Made by a program: the position numbers and the translations under genes
Shown: positions 1 through 11,304 of the stretch, in pieces
Layout: every line of letters begins with the position of its first letter
Position numbering within the stretch: position 1 is the stretch's first letter
DNA from: Caenorhabditis remanei
Taxonomy: Eukaryota > Nematoda > Chromadorea > Rhabditida > Rhabditidae
Assembly (NCBI RefSeq): GCF_010183535.1
Contig: NC_071333.1
Coordinates: 16,118,587-16,182,586 of the forward strand
DNA length: 64,000 nucleotides
Direction of reading: 5' to 3'
Notes under the pieces: model-generated
Told to the model about the DNA's origin: nothing
The model's input: the letters and a program-made list of their open reading frames with translations, nothing else
Databases searched by the model: none

Positions 1-82
1 AAGCTTTCATTCGGAGTGGGAATTTGGTCGGGCCGGAAATTTGACTCATTTTTCGATTTTTTAAAAGGAATCGGTGACTCAC

Positions 83-1485
83 GGTTAGGTTTGATGCTCA
101 TAATCTCCGAACACAAGTCGTCGTTGGTGTTGACCACAAAAACTACGTAGAAACTGGACATCCGGGACTTCTGAAAGAGAATACTAGTGAATCCGGATGA
201 TTTTTGCAGATTTTTCAACTGGGCTGAAACGGGATGATACGATCCGGCGCGTAATTCGCTTAGAACTGAGTTTTATGAGTTGAAAAATATACCCAAATGT
301 ATATCTCAGCGATATCTATGGCGAGATCTACTACAAGCTGGATGGCTAATCGTTAACGGGCTAGAGTGGTGTTTTTCGCCATTGTTGCGTTTTTTGGCAC
401 TTTTCTCGCCCGATGGTATACTAACAATTTGCCATCCGGCCTGTAGTAAGTCAAAGCCAAAGATCTCGCTGTGAACTACATTTTGATATATTCTTCAGCT
501 TAGAAAACTCTGTTAGAAGCGACTTAGTCCCGGCCGTCAGCCCGTTTCGGCCCGGGTATGGATTTTTGATTTTTTTCAATTTACCTCAACAGGAATAGTT
601 GCCGATGTCGTCATTGTCTGATGTAGTCCCATCGAATTCACGTTGTCCGGTAGGTCAAACACTGGACACCCGATTTTTTGCACTGAAACCGTCATGCACG
701 TTGTGGAGTTTGAATCGACGTGAACGGCGACTGAATCTACATCATCCGGAATATCATAACGTAGGTACACCGGTTCAGACGCACTTGCTGTCACTAGTCG
801 CTTCCCATTATTGCTGAAATTAAAGGAAAAGATAAGATTTGAGCACTGGCGTCCGGGTAAACTCACTACAAAAAAAAATTCTTGACAAGTTCTGCACGGA
901 AGTTGTAACGGACCGGCTGAGCACTTGTAACTTCCACTGTGAACGCTTCTCCTTCTTTATACTCGGTAAACGGGCATAGTGTCCGGGCGACTTGGCTATA
1001 TTCGTAGTTGTCGACAATCAGGGGTACCTGGAAACATCCATACTTAACTGAGAGAGTCTTGCGGCTGATGTTCCATCAGTTTAGGAGCTTTAGATACAGA
1101 TTTTACCACAAAATTCAGTAGATTTCAGACGGAACCACATTTTTCAAACTTTTCAACCAAAAATACTCACTTGTAAGCTCAATACAGCCAGTTTCTCTCG
1201 AAAGACCGCTAGTAGAGGGTTGTGCTCGGTGCTTTCGTTGCAACTCATGATTATCCTTGCCACTGAGTACTGAAAACGAGTATTTTCAATTTATTTCTCG
1301 CTGAATTCTCTCAATTTTGAAAAACGTACCTTTTCTTCAACTTTGAATCGAAATATAGTCAGCGACATGTTCTTTCCAGTTTCTTTTCCGTACATCACAT
1401 CCCATTTTGCCGGTATTACTTGAGGTAATTGACTTTTGACGACCTCCAAGAAAATCAATAAAAATATGCACTGTGTCGCTTTCAT
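83..1485 (-). CDS. chup-1: SID-1-family transmembrane protein, 5' part (CHUP-1-like)
   Basis: Five exons are visible (1485-1330, 1269-1171, 1027-867, 813-585, 170-83) and the gene runs off the left edge, so only about 244 N-terminal residues are seen. The ATG at 1485 lies just behind a TTTCAG acceptor, as in trans-spliced worm genes. The protein opens with a signal peptide (MKATQCIFLLIFLEVVKS). The N-terminal extracellular part carries VYLRYDIP and a conserved GCPVFD block, followed by SSFYVVFVV; these are typical of the ectodomain of SID-1/SIDT proteins. In that family the missing C-terminal half holds many membrane helices and works in dsRNA or cholesterol uptake; that half is not seen here. 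The symbol rests on the family motifs plus adjacency to troponin I, which I recall for C. elegans chup-1 (ZK721.1) and unc-27 (ZK721.2). Family call is strong, the exact paralogue somewhat less so. Confidence 0.8.
225..556. repeat. Long imperfect palindrome in a chup-1 intron (family C)
   Basis: The 414-bp intron between the two leftmost visible chup-1 exons is mostly one inverted repeat. The left arm runs from GGGCTGAAACGGG through the AACTGAGTTTT region to CTACAAGCTGGATGGC. The right arm holds the reverse complements: GCCATCCGGCCTGTAGT, then AGAAAACTCTGTT, then CCCGTTTCGGCCC. Spacing is conserved, so this is probably a MITE-type insertion and not a chance hairpin. Confidence 0.7.
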
Positions 1486-2735
1486 TTTTCCTGAAAGCTA
1501 GTAAAGTTTGGGATGAAAAGATGAAGAATACGATAAAAAAAAATCTGACGACGAAAAAATCACAAAATTTCATCAAGAAGCATCTGATTTCGTGGTTTTT
1601 CAGAGAAAATAAATAATATTCTTATTGGAGCGCATTTGCTGTACCCGTCAGAAGGGGCCAGTAGGCATATGTATGTGCGAGTAAATGCAGGTCAGATGGG
1701 AGGGAAAACGGTGTACGCGCGCTCAACGACATCTCCACGTTGAAGGAGATTAGGAATCTGCTTTATACTGGGACAGAGATTGAGAGAGAGCGATACAACT
1801 GTACGGTCGAAGAATAGAAAATGTGCTAATTGCAATGTAAATATTGAATTGCAACACTTATAAGGAAGAAAAATTTGATTAAAGTGGCATTCCGTTTACA
1901 GATAAAAATTTAAACAATGATGCACACATAACGAAAATTTCGTGACGTGTGCATGAGAGACTAATTATCAATAAAGCGGAAGGAAGTTTTAAAATATAAA
2001 AATCATGTGAAACATGTAGTCTAATACATTTGTACTCAAAAATCAAAATTTTCGAAGATAATTGGATCACAAGTGTACCCAGCCTGCTTCTTTGGAACGT
2101 GGTGTTGGTTTTTGCCGCCTCGATCATATTTGATGACATAATGTGGAACTATGAAAACTTTCACGTGTGAAACTGGTTTTCAGTTGAGAGATTTACACTT
2201 TGAGTCAGATGTTTAGAAGGGAAGTTACGGCATGGTCAGTTTTCTAGTGTTATGTTGCAGATTGAACCTAAAGTCACTTGTTTTGAGGTTCTTATTTTTC
2301 AAGTGACATGTATTTGTACCATAAGTGAGGGTGTAAAACGTTATAACCTCATTTTTGGAAAATTGAAAAGGTTGGAGGTTTTTCCACAATACAAGCTGAA
2401 ATACTAAAAGGAAACATTTCTTGAACTGTTTATAATGTCTTTTTTTGAAAATCTTACTATCTGGACATCCTTGAAAACAATTTTGACAGTTTTTGCTAAT
2501 TGGTTTCATTTTTTGACGTGTTCTCTGATAATCATATTTTTCTGTTCCTTACCACTTTCAATGTTTTAACAAGTGTCACGAATCATATGTCTCCTCATGT
2601 TGTCTGTTATTTTTAGTATTGCGATCACTGATCCTTTCTCCACTTGTCCACCCACATCTCACCTATCACTTATCACCAGACACTTCCTGCTCAAATTTCT
2701 CAGAACCACAAAACACAACAATTGACCATCAAGAA
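1486..2735. other. Intergenic: chup-1 upstream region and troponin 3' flank
   Basis: The DNA is AT-rich with stop codons in all frames and no plausible exon pair. It should hold the chup-1 promoter and outron (minus strand). A somewhat GC-richer patch near 1690-1750 contains GTACGCGCGC. No specific site can be supported. Confidence 0.5.
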
Positions 2736-2741
2736 TTTATT
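2736..2741 (-). terminator. Poly(A) signal of troponin I gene
   Basis: AATAAA on the minus strand, 170 bases after the unc-27 stop codon. It is the only perfect signal in the expected interval. Confidence 0.7.
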
Positions 2742-2910
2742 TGCGCACACGTTATCGGTTATAAGATGTCCGGGACCCATTAATGAAAGAAAATGAAAAA
2801 CTTTACAAGCTACAGAATAAATGTTAGCGCATAGAGTTAGGTTTGATGACGTTGATTTGGATGATGATGTTGGCGATGTGCATGAGGAAGTTGGGCAGCA
2901 GCTATCCAGC

Positions 2911-3831
2911 TTACTCCTCCTCCTCCTTCTCTCCCTCTTCTTCCTCTGAAAATTATAAATTAGTATTAAGATACAAAAGATGGTCAAACCAACCGGCTTC
3001 TGGATCAGCGGCCTCTGGCTCTTCGGCCACTGGCTCTGGCTCTGCGGCGGCAGCTGGAGCAGCCTCCTCTGTCTTGGCCTCCTTGTTCTTCTTGGACCAG
3101 TCTGGCTTGTCGTCCTTCTTCTTCTGAAAAGTGAAGTGTTAGGAAGGTTAAAACTAATTATGAACGTACGACGTTGGTGATGGCTTCCATGACGTCTTTC
3201 TTGACAATTTTGAGGTTGGAACGGAAATCTTCTTTGGCTCCGGCTTTGGTTTCGGCGCTCTTCTTGAACTTGTTGTCGTACTTTGACACCTTCTTGAGGG
3301 ATGGCTTGACGCTGAAATCAGATTGGAATGAGAATCAGAACTATATCTAGAAACTCACAATTTTCCGCGGAGATCATTGACTTCAATGGTGAGGGAGTTG
3401 ATTTCAGATTCGGTTTGGGAGACGACGTAGTTGATGTCGTACTTCTCCTCCTCGAGCTGGGTGAGACGAGACCAAAGGTCGTTGTAGATCTTCTCGAGTT
3501 GTTCCTTATCTTCAATGGAGTCAACATTTGGAAGTGGGACAGTTCTGTCGGCAAGAGCCTTCTGTCTCTCTTGCTCCTTGAGCAATTGCTGTCTCTTGAG
3601 ATCTTCGGCAGCCTTGACCATCAACAGCTTCTGAAATTCGAGAATTGTTAGTAAACTAAAACGGATTACAGTTTAACTTACACGGAGCTTCTTCTTACGC
3701 TCTGGTGTCAAGAATCCCTTCTTGGCCTTCTTCTTGTTTCCGGCCTCTTCGAGACGCTTGCGCACCTCGGCCTTCTTGGCCTCGCGCTCGGCGGCTTTAC
3801 GTTGTGCGTCCTCTCCGGCTTCCTCACTCAT
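2911..3831 (-). CDS. unc-27: Troponin I (thin-filament inhibitory subunit)
   Basis: Five exons (3831-3682, 3630-3359, 3311-3170, 3123-2994, 2945-2911) give 242 residues; all four introns are 46-51 bp. The N-terminus is highly charged, followed by [14 protein letters not shown] (about residues 37-50), the signature troponin I block that in this family binds troponin C. The middle contains [20 protein letters not shown], matching the conserved VNDLRGKF-K-KVSKY motif of invertebrate troponin I, with the heptad-like helices that pair with troponin T before it. The tail is Ala/Pro/Glu-rich and ends in a run of acidic residues, as in nematode and insect proteins. Known role: holds actomyosin off at low calcium in striated muscle. 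The ATG at 3831 directly follows an ideal acceptor (ATTTTCAG), which fits spliced-leader trans-splicing or cis-splicing from the exon at 4446-4505. Of the four C. elegans paralogues, unc-27 is chosen by its neighbour chup-1. Confidence 0.92.
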
Positions 3832-4445
3832 CTGAAAATAAAAACTGAGTACCAGAAAAATTATGGTAGAAAAATAGGAAGAAAAGAGAATCGATAAAAC
3901 TAAAAAGTGATAAAACGAGGTTGGGACCTGTTGTTGGACCTGACACTCTTCTAATTTGAAGTATGGAGTCGCCTGCTGCCAACGAATGTCACAACTGATG
4001 TGTATGAAGAGAATCGCTCGAGGTGGCAACAGCCGCCCCGTATCCCGCCTCCCTATTCTGAATCTTTGGGTCTCTCTGACGATTCCCACACAGATAGCTG
4101 CTCTTTTCAACCGTCGACCGCGTGTTGTAATGATTCTTCCTACCAATTGCGTTGGCCGAGATTGATAGAATACAGAGGAGAGATAGAGAGTGTGGGGAAA
4201 AGTGGCGAAAGAAAAATTGAAAAGATCTCCGGAACGCAACAAGAAGATATTGGCTTCAGATGATGGGGACCCGGCGGCGGCAACGGGTCAAGTTATGAGC
4301 AATTCGGTGAATGGGCGCTGGAGAGAAAAAAATTTATGGTGTCGCACCGAATTCAAAAAAATGAGGGTTCGAAAATCAAAATCGTACATATTACAAATTT
4401 TTATGCTGATATACACTCAAAAAGTTAATACAATTTCAAACTAAC

Positions 4446-4505
4446 CGCTTTATCAACTGTTTCACTGAGTTCATCTACTCGACTGCTTTTCTGAAGTGCT
4501 GACAT
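4446..4505 (-). CDS. Possible upstream N-terminal exon of troponin I
   Basis: A 60-base open exon encodes 20 residues beginning MSALQKSSRVDEL. It has an ATG six bases behind a TTTTTTCAG acceptor and ends in a GTTAGT donor, exactly in phase 0. Troponin I exon 1 also begins in phase 0 at an acceptor immediately before its own ATG, so joining the two would add 20 residues in frame without disturbing anything. The gap (3832-4445) contains no other clear exon. The structure is visible; the joining is inference. It could instead be the first exon of an unrelated short transcript. Confidence 0.4.
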
Positions 4506-6354
4506 CTTGGTATCTGAAAAAAATCGATTCTTATGGTGCATGCAATATTATGTAATCTCCATATGTCACATTTCCGGTTTCTTAATCACGTAAGCGAGGA
4601 AGGTCAAAAAACAAGAGCTCATCATTTCAACTCGATAGTTTTTTTTGACAAGTTGACAGAAATGATGTGTGAATAAATACAACTAAATTGTCACGGCGGT
4701 CGACGAGACCCTGAAATTTGATATCTGTGAAGATAAGCGTTAAAAATGTTGAGAGATGTGGGCAGATGTTTGAGATTTGTGATATGTGGAAAAAAACAGA
4801 GATAGGGTTTATGGGTGGCAGAATATTTCGATTCTGAACTCGTATTTGATTATGGTTTTGTGAGGATTGAAGTTTACTGTAAATTTTTGAGCTCGGATAT
4901 ACTGGCTCGTTTCTTTATTATATGTTTATAATTCTACCTTTTTTTAAAATCAAATTTCCAAATGAATATTGCAGAAACTACAATGTTGATATACAGTACC
5001 GGACAAAAACAAACCGTATTTCCCTTTTTCAGTTGAAAATGCCTAATTTTGAAAGTGTTTCATGGTAAAACTAACTGTCCCACCAAATGAAATTTATATG
5101 AATTGTAGAGATCAGTAGTAGAACTGCTTTTTTTGTAATTGACAATTTTTTGTACGGACGCTATCTAGCAAGTTACATACCGAAAAAGTAATTTTTCCTT
5201 TAAATCTACCCATTTCAGAGCAGAAAAGTGCAATTTTTTAGCTGTCAACTCAAAATTCCTACAAGGAAGTGTCCGTACAGAAAAGTTGATTCACTTCGTC
5301 ACACGTTCAAAGTTGAGCATTTTCAGATGAAAAAGGTAAAATATGATATAATTTCAGCCGGTACTGTAGTTCTTTTTGTCATTTTTCAACTTTCAAACAA
5401 CCATTTTCCTCTCCAAATACAACATGATTTCAGTACCAAATTTCTGAACATACCGGCCTGAATACTCTCATCGTCAACATTAAATTTCATCTTCCAGTAC
5501 CCGCACACCCCCGACACCTGCACTATACACAAGTGTTTTTTCGTTCTTTGTATCATTTGATGATCGTGTCAATGATATCTTTTCTCTATCATCTCCCCAC
5601 CGAAAAGTTTTCCAACCAACATTTTCATCTTCTCTCCCTTCTCGTTATCACTCTTTTCTGCCAATCTCCAAATAGTTTACACTGTTTTCCTCCTCCATCA
5701 GCTCTTCCTTTGATACATTGTTTATCGTGACGGAGCCCGAAAGAGAAAGAGAAACATCGAGAAGAAAGTAAGAAAAGAAAAAACTGATGGAGGCGGCGGC
5801 GGTGGGAGATGACGATCATAGTGTTTTCAACAAGGGGTCTCGCGAGGGATAGCAACAAAATTTTGATGGATATGTGACGAAATATCTGGTGCTAGAAATA
5901 TCAGAAAATGAACTTTATTGCACGAAAATTATAAATCACAAAATGAGAACATCAGGAAAATAAAAATGAAATGAAAGCAAGAAAATGAGAAAAGCAGATC
6001 GGGAAAGGAAATGGGATATGGAATTTGATGTAAATCCTTAAAAAATCAGATGCTATCGAAAATACATATAAAATTTTGTGAGATTCAGTTTTGGTACCCA
6101 GGTGAATAAAAATAATTATGTTGTTTCAGTTTTTGTCTATGTTTAGTTTCCATATAGAAATGGAGAGATACGATTTGACACGTGGTATCCTGTTTCTGTG
6201 GGCGACAGATTGCGTACACAATTAGGAGAATTATCAAATGGATAACAGAAAACAACAACTGACGTGAAGAGTCAGGTGTTGGGTAGAGTAACATGAAAGT
6301 GAGTTAATAGTAGTCAAATATTGAAAATTAATATTGAAAATTTGTTAGATGATA
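4506..6354. other. Intergenic between troponin I and the first GPCR gene
   Basis: No supportable gene. It should include the unc-27 promoter (minus strand) and the 3' flank of the GPCR gene. A minus-strand AATAAA at 5914-5919 could serve the longest GPCR 3' end. Short open frames at 5533-5858 are pyrimidine/purine-biased low-complexity DNA. Confidence 0.5.
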
Positions 6355-7690
6355 TCAGAGATAAGCAATTTCTTCTTCATCCAAGTCTGTATCTAATTCA
6401 TCGTCCAGAAGAAGTCCGGTGTCCCCGTTGCAATTTGTGGTGCTATTCCGGAACACATTTGAACTAGATGAGATGGATCTGAAAAGTATTAATCATATAT
6501 TGATAGTAAAAAGATTTTTGAGCAAAAACAACATTAAACATCTGTTGATAGAAGTACTGGGGGAAAATTCACTGCAGAAACATGTTAAGACAAATATATA
6601 ATAGTTTTGATACGATTTTTGTTACCTGTTTGCTCTATTCAAGATTTTGAAGCCTAAAACAGAAAAATGATGGGACATTTTAAAGATTTGAATTAACTCG
6701 GGAAGGCCTTCAAGTGATCTTGGAGTTATAGGACGTGACCTACATTAATGGAAAGTTGAAAAAACGCTGATTTGAAATTTATTTTCAGTTTTTGCCCCCG
6801 AGGCCTAGTATTTGAGAAACACGAAATAAAAAACTGGATCTATATTTGGAATCAGCGTTTTCTCAACTCTCTAATGATACATGTCACGTCCTATACCTCC
6901 ACGGTCCTTCGATGGCCTTCCCTAGTAAGTTGCTTGAATCTCTACCCACCTGGTCACAGATTTTTGAACAGTCGTGCTAGTGGAGTCACTGTTTCCAGAC
7001 ATGTCATTCAGTAAGCAATTTCTTTCCAGACTTCCCATAGATACATATCTAAAAATTAAACTTTGACTACTTTTCATTATTAAATTCTTACCTGTGATTT
7101 TCTGGATGAAAGCTAGTGTCTCTAGGAATTACTTGCAAGGTATTGGAAAACCGGATGTACCTGGAAACAAAAGTATGTTATGCTTACTTGCAGCCCCCAC
7201 AAAACCCATAGAAAATAAGAAAATAACAAACCGTTGTTTGATCATGCTGCTGATGTCATTTGTAGTCGCCGATTTGTCCAATTTTCTTAGGACGGGTTGC
7301 ACACGCAATGAGTCGCCGTCTTCTTCAACACATTCGTCCTCATCCTCCACCTCGTTTTGTCCTTTCACTGATGCCAATGATTTGTTACTGGCATATTGCA
7401 AAGCCTGCAAATCGAATTGTTGAAACATTTTTTCTTTGTTTGGGTTTCTGGTTTACCGAAACGAGTTGATTGATGAAAGTGGACCTCTCCTTTGCGCCCA
7501 TTTTGTTTGGTGGCATTTCGACTGGAGGTGTCATGTAGATATCCGATTTTGGGAGTGAACATTGGTCAGCTGGAATATGGAAAAGGGTGAAAAATGTGAA
7601 AAATGACAGAGTTTTTTGTAAAACAGAGACATGTTTTCCTATTAGAGATTTTATTAAGTGTCACTAGTCATTATCTTCTATTCCCTTACA
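6355..7690 (-). CDS. Alternative 3' exons of the first GPCR gene (long cytoplasmic tails)
   Basis: Beyond a GTAAGG donor at 7689, which lies inside the last exon of the short model, there are further in-phase exons: 7569-7457, 7404-7232, 7160-7092 and 7050-7008. The 7050-7008 segment ends in TGA after SLERKIAY and gives 577 residues in total. If that exon is skipped, 7092 joins in phase to 6478-6355, which ends LDEEEIAYL-stop and gives 604 residues. The tail is Ser/Thr-rich and then acidic (EVEDEDECVEEDGD), as expected for an arrestin/kinase-facing GPCR tail. Splice sites and phases are visible; use of each isoform is inference. Exon 7050-6950 is also open in a second frame, so the final arrangement is unsettled. 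Confidence 0.6.
6697..6925. mobile_element. Palindromic MITE-like element, family A copy 1
   Basis: Inverted repeat of about 75-base arms. The left arm carries GGAAGGCC, then TTATAGGACGTGACC, then AACGCTGATTT. The right arm carries AATCAGCGTT, then CACGTCCTATA, then GGCCTTCC. The loop contains GCCCCCGAGG. Related copies lie at 24237-24535 and 55045-55392, all inside introns or 3' gene regions. No transposase is present, so it would be non-autonomous. Confidence 0.7.
7650..7655 (-). terminator. Poly(A) signal for the short GPCR isoform
   Basis: AATAAA on the minus strand, only 9 bases after the TAG stop at 7664. It lies within what would be an intron of the long isoforms, so splice-site choice and polyadenylation would compete here. 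Confidence 0.6.
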
Positions 7691-10600
7691 TGGATCATCA
7701 TTCTGAACAATTGCTCTGATTTCCGCTGACTCATTTCCAGTGCTGCTTCCCTCCACAGAATCTAACAATCTTTCCTCATTCTTCTGGGTGGTGCCTGTCG
7801 ATCTGAAAAAAGAAAAAAATTGGAAATTAGTGGAGAAAAAACCGAAAAAAAGAAGAAATTTAATCTTTCGGAAGAAATTTGATTCAATTTACTTTACTTA
7901 CTTGTAGTGATTGTTGGACGAGAACAAAGGCGATGTTTCACTGCATGATGTACTTTGTGCTCTAACCATTCTGCAAAAAATTGGCAATGGAACAATGAAT
8001 TGTTGATTAGAAATTTATTTACGTCATTTTGGTACTATGGTTGATTTTGGTGGAGCTGTTTGCAAATCCATATGGGTCTTTCTTCTTGCAACTGAATAGT
8101 TTTCGGAAATCAACAAACGCTTCTCTGAAAATAATCCAATTTACATTAAAAACTGGTACCCTGATACAATGAATACCTGAGCTGTGCTCTCATTTCCTTA
8201 TTCAATGAGAAATAGATCACTGGATTGATCATATGAGTGATGGAATAGAAGTAACTATTGAAGATCATCAGAGCAATCGACTGAAATCTGCTATAGTATG
8301 AAACATAGTAGGCCGACATGTAGGCATAGAAAATTAGAGCGACAACTGTTATCTGAAATCAAAAAAAGTTTTGATTCAGTTACAACGTCAGGTAAATAAC
8401 CTGCAACAGGATCCGTTGCTGCTGACGGTTGGATCTCCTAGCAGCCATTTCCCGGACATCATTTGCTATGTGCTTACTGCCCATTTTCATTGACATTTCC
8501 AGCAACATCGTGCTCGCTCTGTTAATAGGAGCGTTGTAAGAGAGAAATTTTGAGAGGGGAGAATTTGATTGGGATAATTTTGAAATTTGACTCATTCAAT
8601 TCAACCTTGGTGTGTGGAATTTTCAATATAGTGAAAAAATTGTTTGGAAGTCAAATTTTAAAATTCAGCCAAATCCAAATTCATATAAATGTCTACTACA
8701 TAGTAACTAAAATATGAATTTTACTACAGATAGCAAAAAAGCGGCGTGGCCCGAAACTTAAAATCAAGGAGATAATAAAAATGCTTTTTTTGAGAGGATG
8801 TGCAATTAGATATGGAGGAAAATGAAAGAGTTGCAAGCCGTGAAAATGAAATTCATTCCAAGAAAAAAAATCATGCGTTTGTCAGAGTCAGTTGTATATA
8901 TAGGAAAAAGGAAAAACAACAGTGAAAAAATTGTGAATGTGTGGGGGGTCATGCTGTTAGGAAATGAAGGTTAGAAAGTTTCCACTACTCTAAAATCCGT
9001 ATTAGTACGCATGCGGGGGGTACTGAAAATGCCATCGTTACAATTCTGCATTTCTGAACGGATTACTGAACCACTAACACTATTCTAGACGGAGAAGTGA
9101 ATGTTGAACGCAACCTAAAGAATCTCGATTGCTCGTTCGAGTCGCGTTTTTTGACATTCCTGCAAATTGACTGTGGTTGTCTACTGTCTAGTTGATTAAG
9201 CGGGGGGAACAGGTGCATAGTTTTGTTTCTCTATCGAAATTTTTTGTTTCCCATTTTTTATTTCACTTCAAAGGTAACAAGAATACTCCCGGTCGTAAAT
9301 ATTGTAAGAAATAAATAAAGGTGATAAAGCCAACAAATTCAAAAACTAAACTCCATTGGTTGAAAAAGAAATAAGACATAGTTAGGAAAGAAAAAAAGAA
9401 CCACTCCCGATAGGATTTCGGATAGGAAAATAACTGTTAGTACCGAAAAACCATTTGTAGAAGTACATTATACTCACCTCTGCCACTGTGATCGTTGTTG
9501 CTTCAGAAGTGACGACGATGACGTGGAGACACTCTTTGTGGTTCCTTGCCTGAATAAGAAACAACGCACTGCACTCTTTACGTGCACAAAAATATGAGAT
9601 ATTATTTAAAATGTAAGAGATGTAATAAATCACTCAAAAAATGTGAGAGTTGAATCAAATATGTGAGTATTAGTAATGTGTTTAGACTCGCCTTTGCCTT
9701 AAAAGTCTCTCATAATTTGAAAAATGCGAAAACACCATGCAGACCAAAAACTACCGCGTTTTTATACGGTAATTGCAAAAAAAGTGCGAATATCAAAAAA
9801 ATAAATCAAATTGACGTGTGTTTAGGCAGAATGAGAAAAAGAAAAAAAGTGTGCCAGAAGAAGAGAGAAGCGATTTGTCAGATGATTAAGAAATCAGAAC
9901 TTACTGTCGTAATGCTATTTTTCGTTTGTGTCGACGGTACAATTGGACAAGTGTAATGGGATTACTGAATGACAGAATCAAAATAGTCAGGATCTCCACA
10001 GGTGTGTAGGTCAGAACATATACATTGAAGTTACCTGAAATGTCATTCCGGTGAAATTTGTAAAATTAGTAAAATCGATGAATCCTTTCCTTATCCATAT
10101 GTTAAACTTTATTAAAAATTATGAAACCACTCTTACTGTTCTCGGCGTATCCAAAACTGTAGTAGTTGAGCGATTCCAGTGGCCGAATCATGCAACACGC
10201 TTGAAGAAAAAATAGCGTGACATTGGTACTGAGAAACAGTGCCCAACACGAAATACTGAATGTTTTGATTCTTTGAACTGTTACCAATACATTATAGCGT
10301 CCGTATAGAATGATGGCAATTAACCGATCAAGGCAAATTGCCGACATGTGCCTGAAAATGTTGCGGTTCTATAATGTATAATGTTCCGTAATGTATAGTT
10401 CATATTAATTGGAATTCTTACATTCAGTAAAAAGCTGTAAACCCACTCATCCTCATCAAAAGTTAAATGAACCCATTTTGCGGGTCATAAATTCCGTTCC
10501 ACTTACGTCAGTGTTATCGCCCAAGCCGTCCAGTCGGCGATGTTGAACAGACGGACAGCCATCTCACCAATATGCATTTCTTTGAGTAAAATTGGAGGAT

Positions 10601-11304
10601 AGAAGTGGCACGTGGTCACAAAACCATGGATGACGTCAGCGATAGCCAAGTTTAACATCAGAATGAAACTGTAATCATGGTCTTCTTGTTTGTTCATCTG
10701 ACTAGATATCTTTTTGTTCGTTTTCTTTTTTTTGTTCACCCTCAGACTTGCAACAAACATGTTGGAGCATCAATGCTTGCACATAATCGTTTTGAATTGG
10801 AACGCTTGGGTAAACACATTTTGTTGGATGGTTCTTTAGAAAAAAGGTGGAACTGCCCATGAAACTGCTATACAAGACTGGACCCCCATAATATTCAGAG
10901 AACAGAAAAAAGAATAGTTCCTTCTTGTACAGAAAATTTTCATTGCGTGGGAGAATCTTTGCCATACACGACGTTTCATCATTTTTTTTATTTCCAATGT
11001 TTGCTGTTCAAAACGATATCCGATTTCATCATCTCAATCTCGCACTTTCCACCACTCGCTGACATGACATTTACTGTTGCACACACGATTTCGCTTACGT
11101 CATCACAAAATGGGGTGGTTTTCATAATTTAGGAAGACCCATTATCTTGGACGCCTACCTGGCACGATGCAAATACTTATTGTTGAGCAGAACTATGATC
11201 AAAGCCAGATTTCCAAGAATCGCACAGATTCCCAGTGACTCCAAGCCGGTGAAGATGATCACATCCACAAAACTGACCCGATTAGTTGAGTTTGATGATG
11301 ACAT
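7664..11304 (-). CDS. Orphan rhodopsin-like (class A) GPCR
   Basis: Ten exons in phase: 11304-11159, 10701-10507, 10351-10137, 10034-9905, 9549-9478, 8518-8401, 8352-8177, 8124-8023, 7970-7902 and 7802-7664; 453 residues in the short form. TM1 has the GNLALIIVLL motif, TM2 has LNLAIADV, and TM3 ends CLDRLIAI (DRL at about 122-124 in place of DRY). The loop before TM6 is Ser- and Lys/Arg-rich. TM7 has NPVIY (about 335-339), followed by a Cys-Lys-rich segment. These are hallmark class A positions; no ligand family could be assigned. The acceptor of exon 2 (after TCTAG at 10702) was chosen because the stronger TCAG four bases further gives a stop. Introns of 300-900 bases contrast with the tiny troponin introns. 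The tail varies (see 6355-7690). Confidence 0.82.

Noticed and set aside
576..866. 96-codon minus-strand frame reading through chup-1 exon 4 into its introns
   Set aside because: Only 585-813 is exon; flanking GT/AG sites and phase with neighbours define it, and the ends of the frame are intronic.
2225..2509. 94-codon minus-strand frame downstream of chup-1
   Set aside because: Cys/Phe/Lys-rich AT-driven translation, no splice partners, no family motif.
3673..4242. 189-codon minus-strand frame containing troponin exon 1
   Set aside because: The part upstream of 3831 has no troponin similarity and is interrupted by an ideal acceptor at the ATG; it is upstream noncoding DNA.
6627..6654. Candidate small exon between GPCR tail exons
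   Set aside because: It has good splice sites (TTTTAG / GTAACA), but every phase-compatible join gives a stop in it or in the preceding exon.
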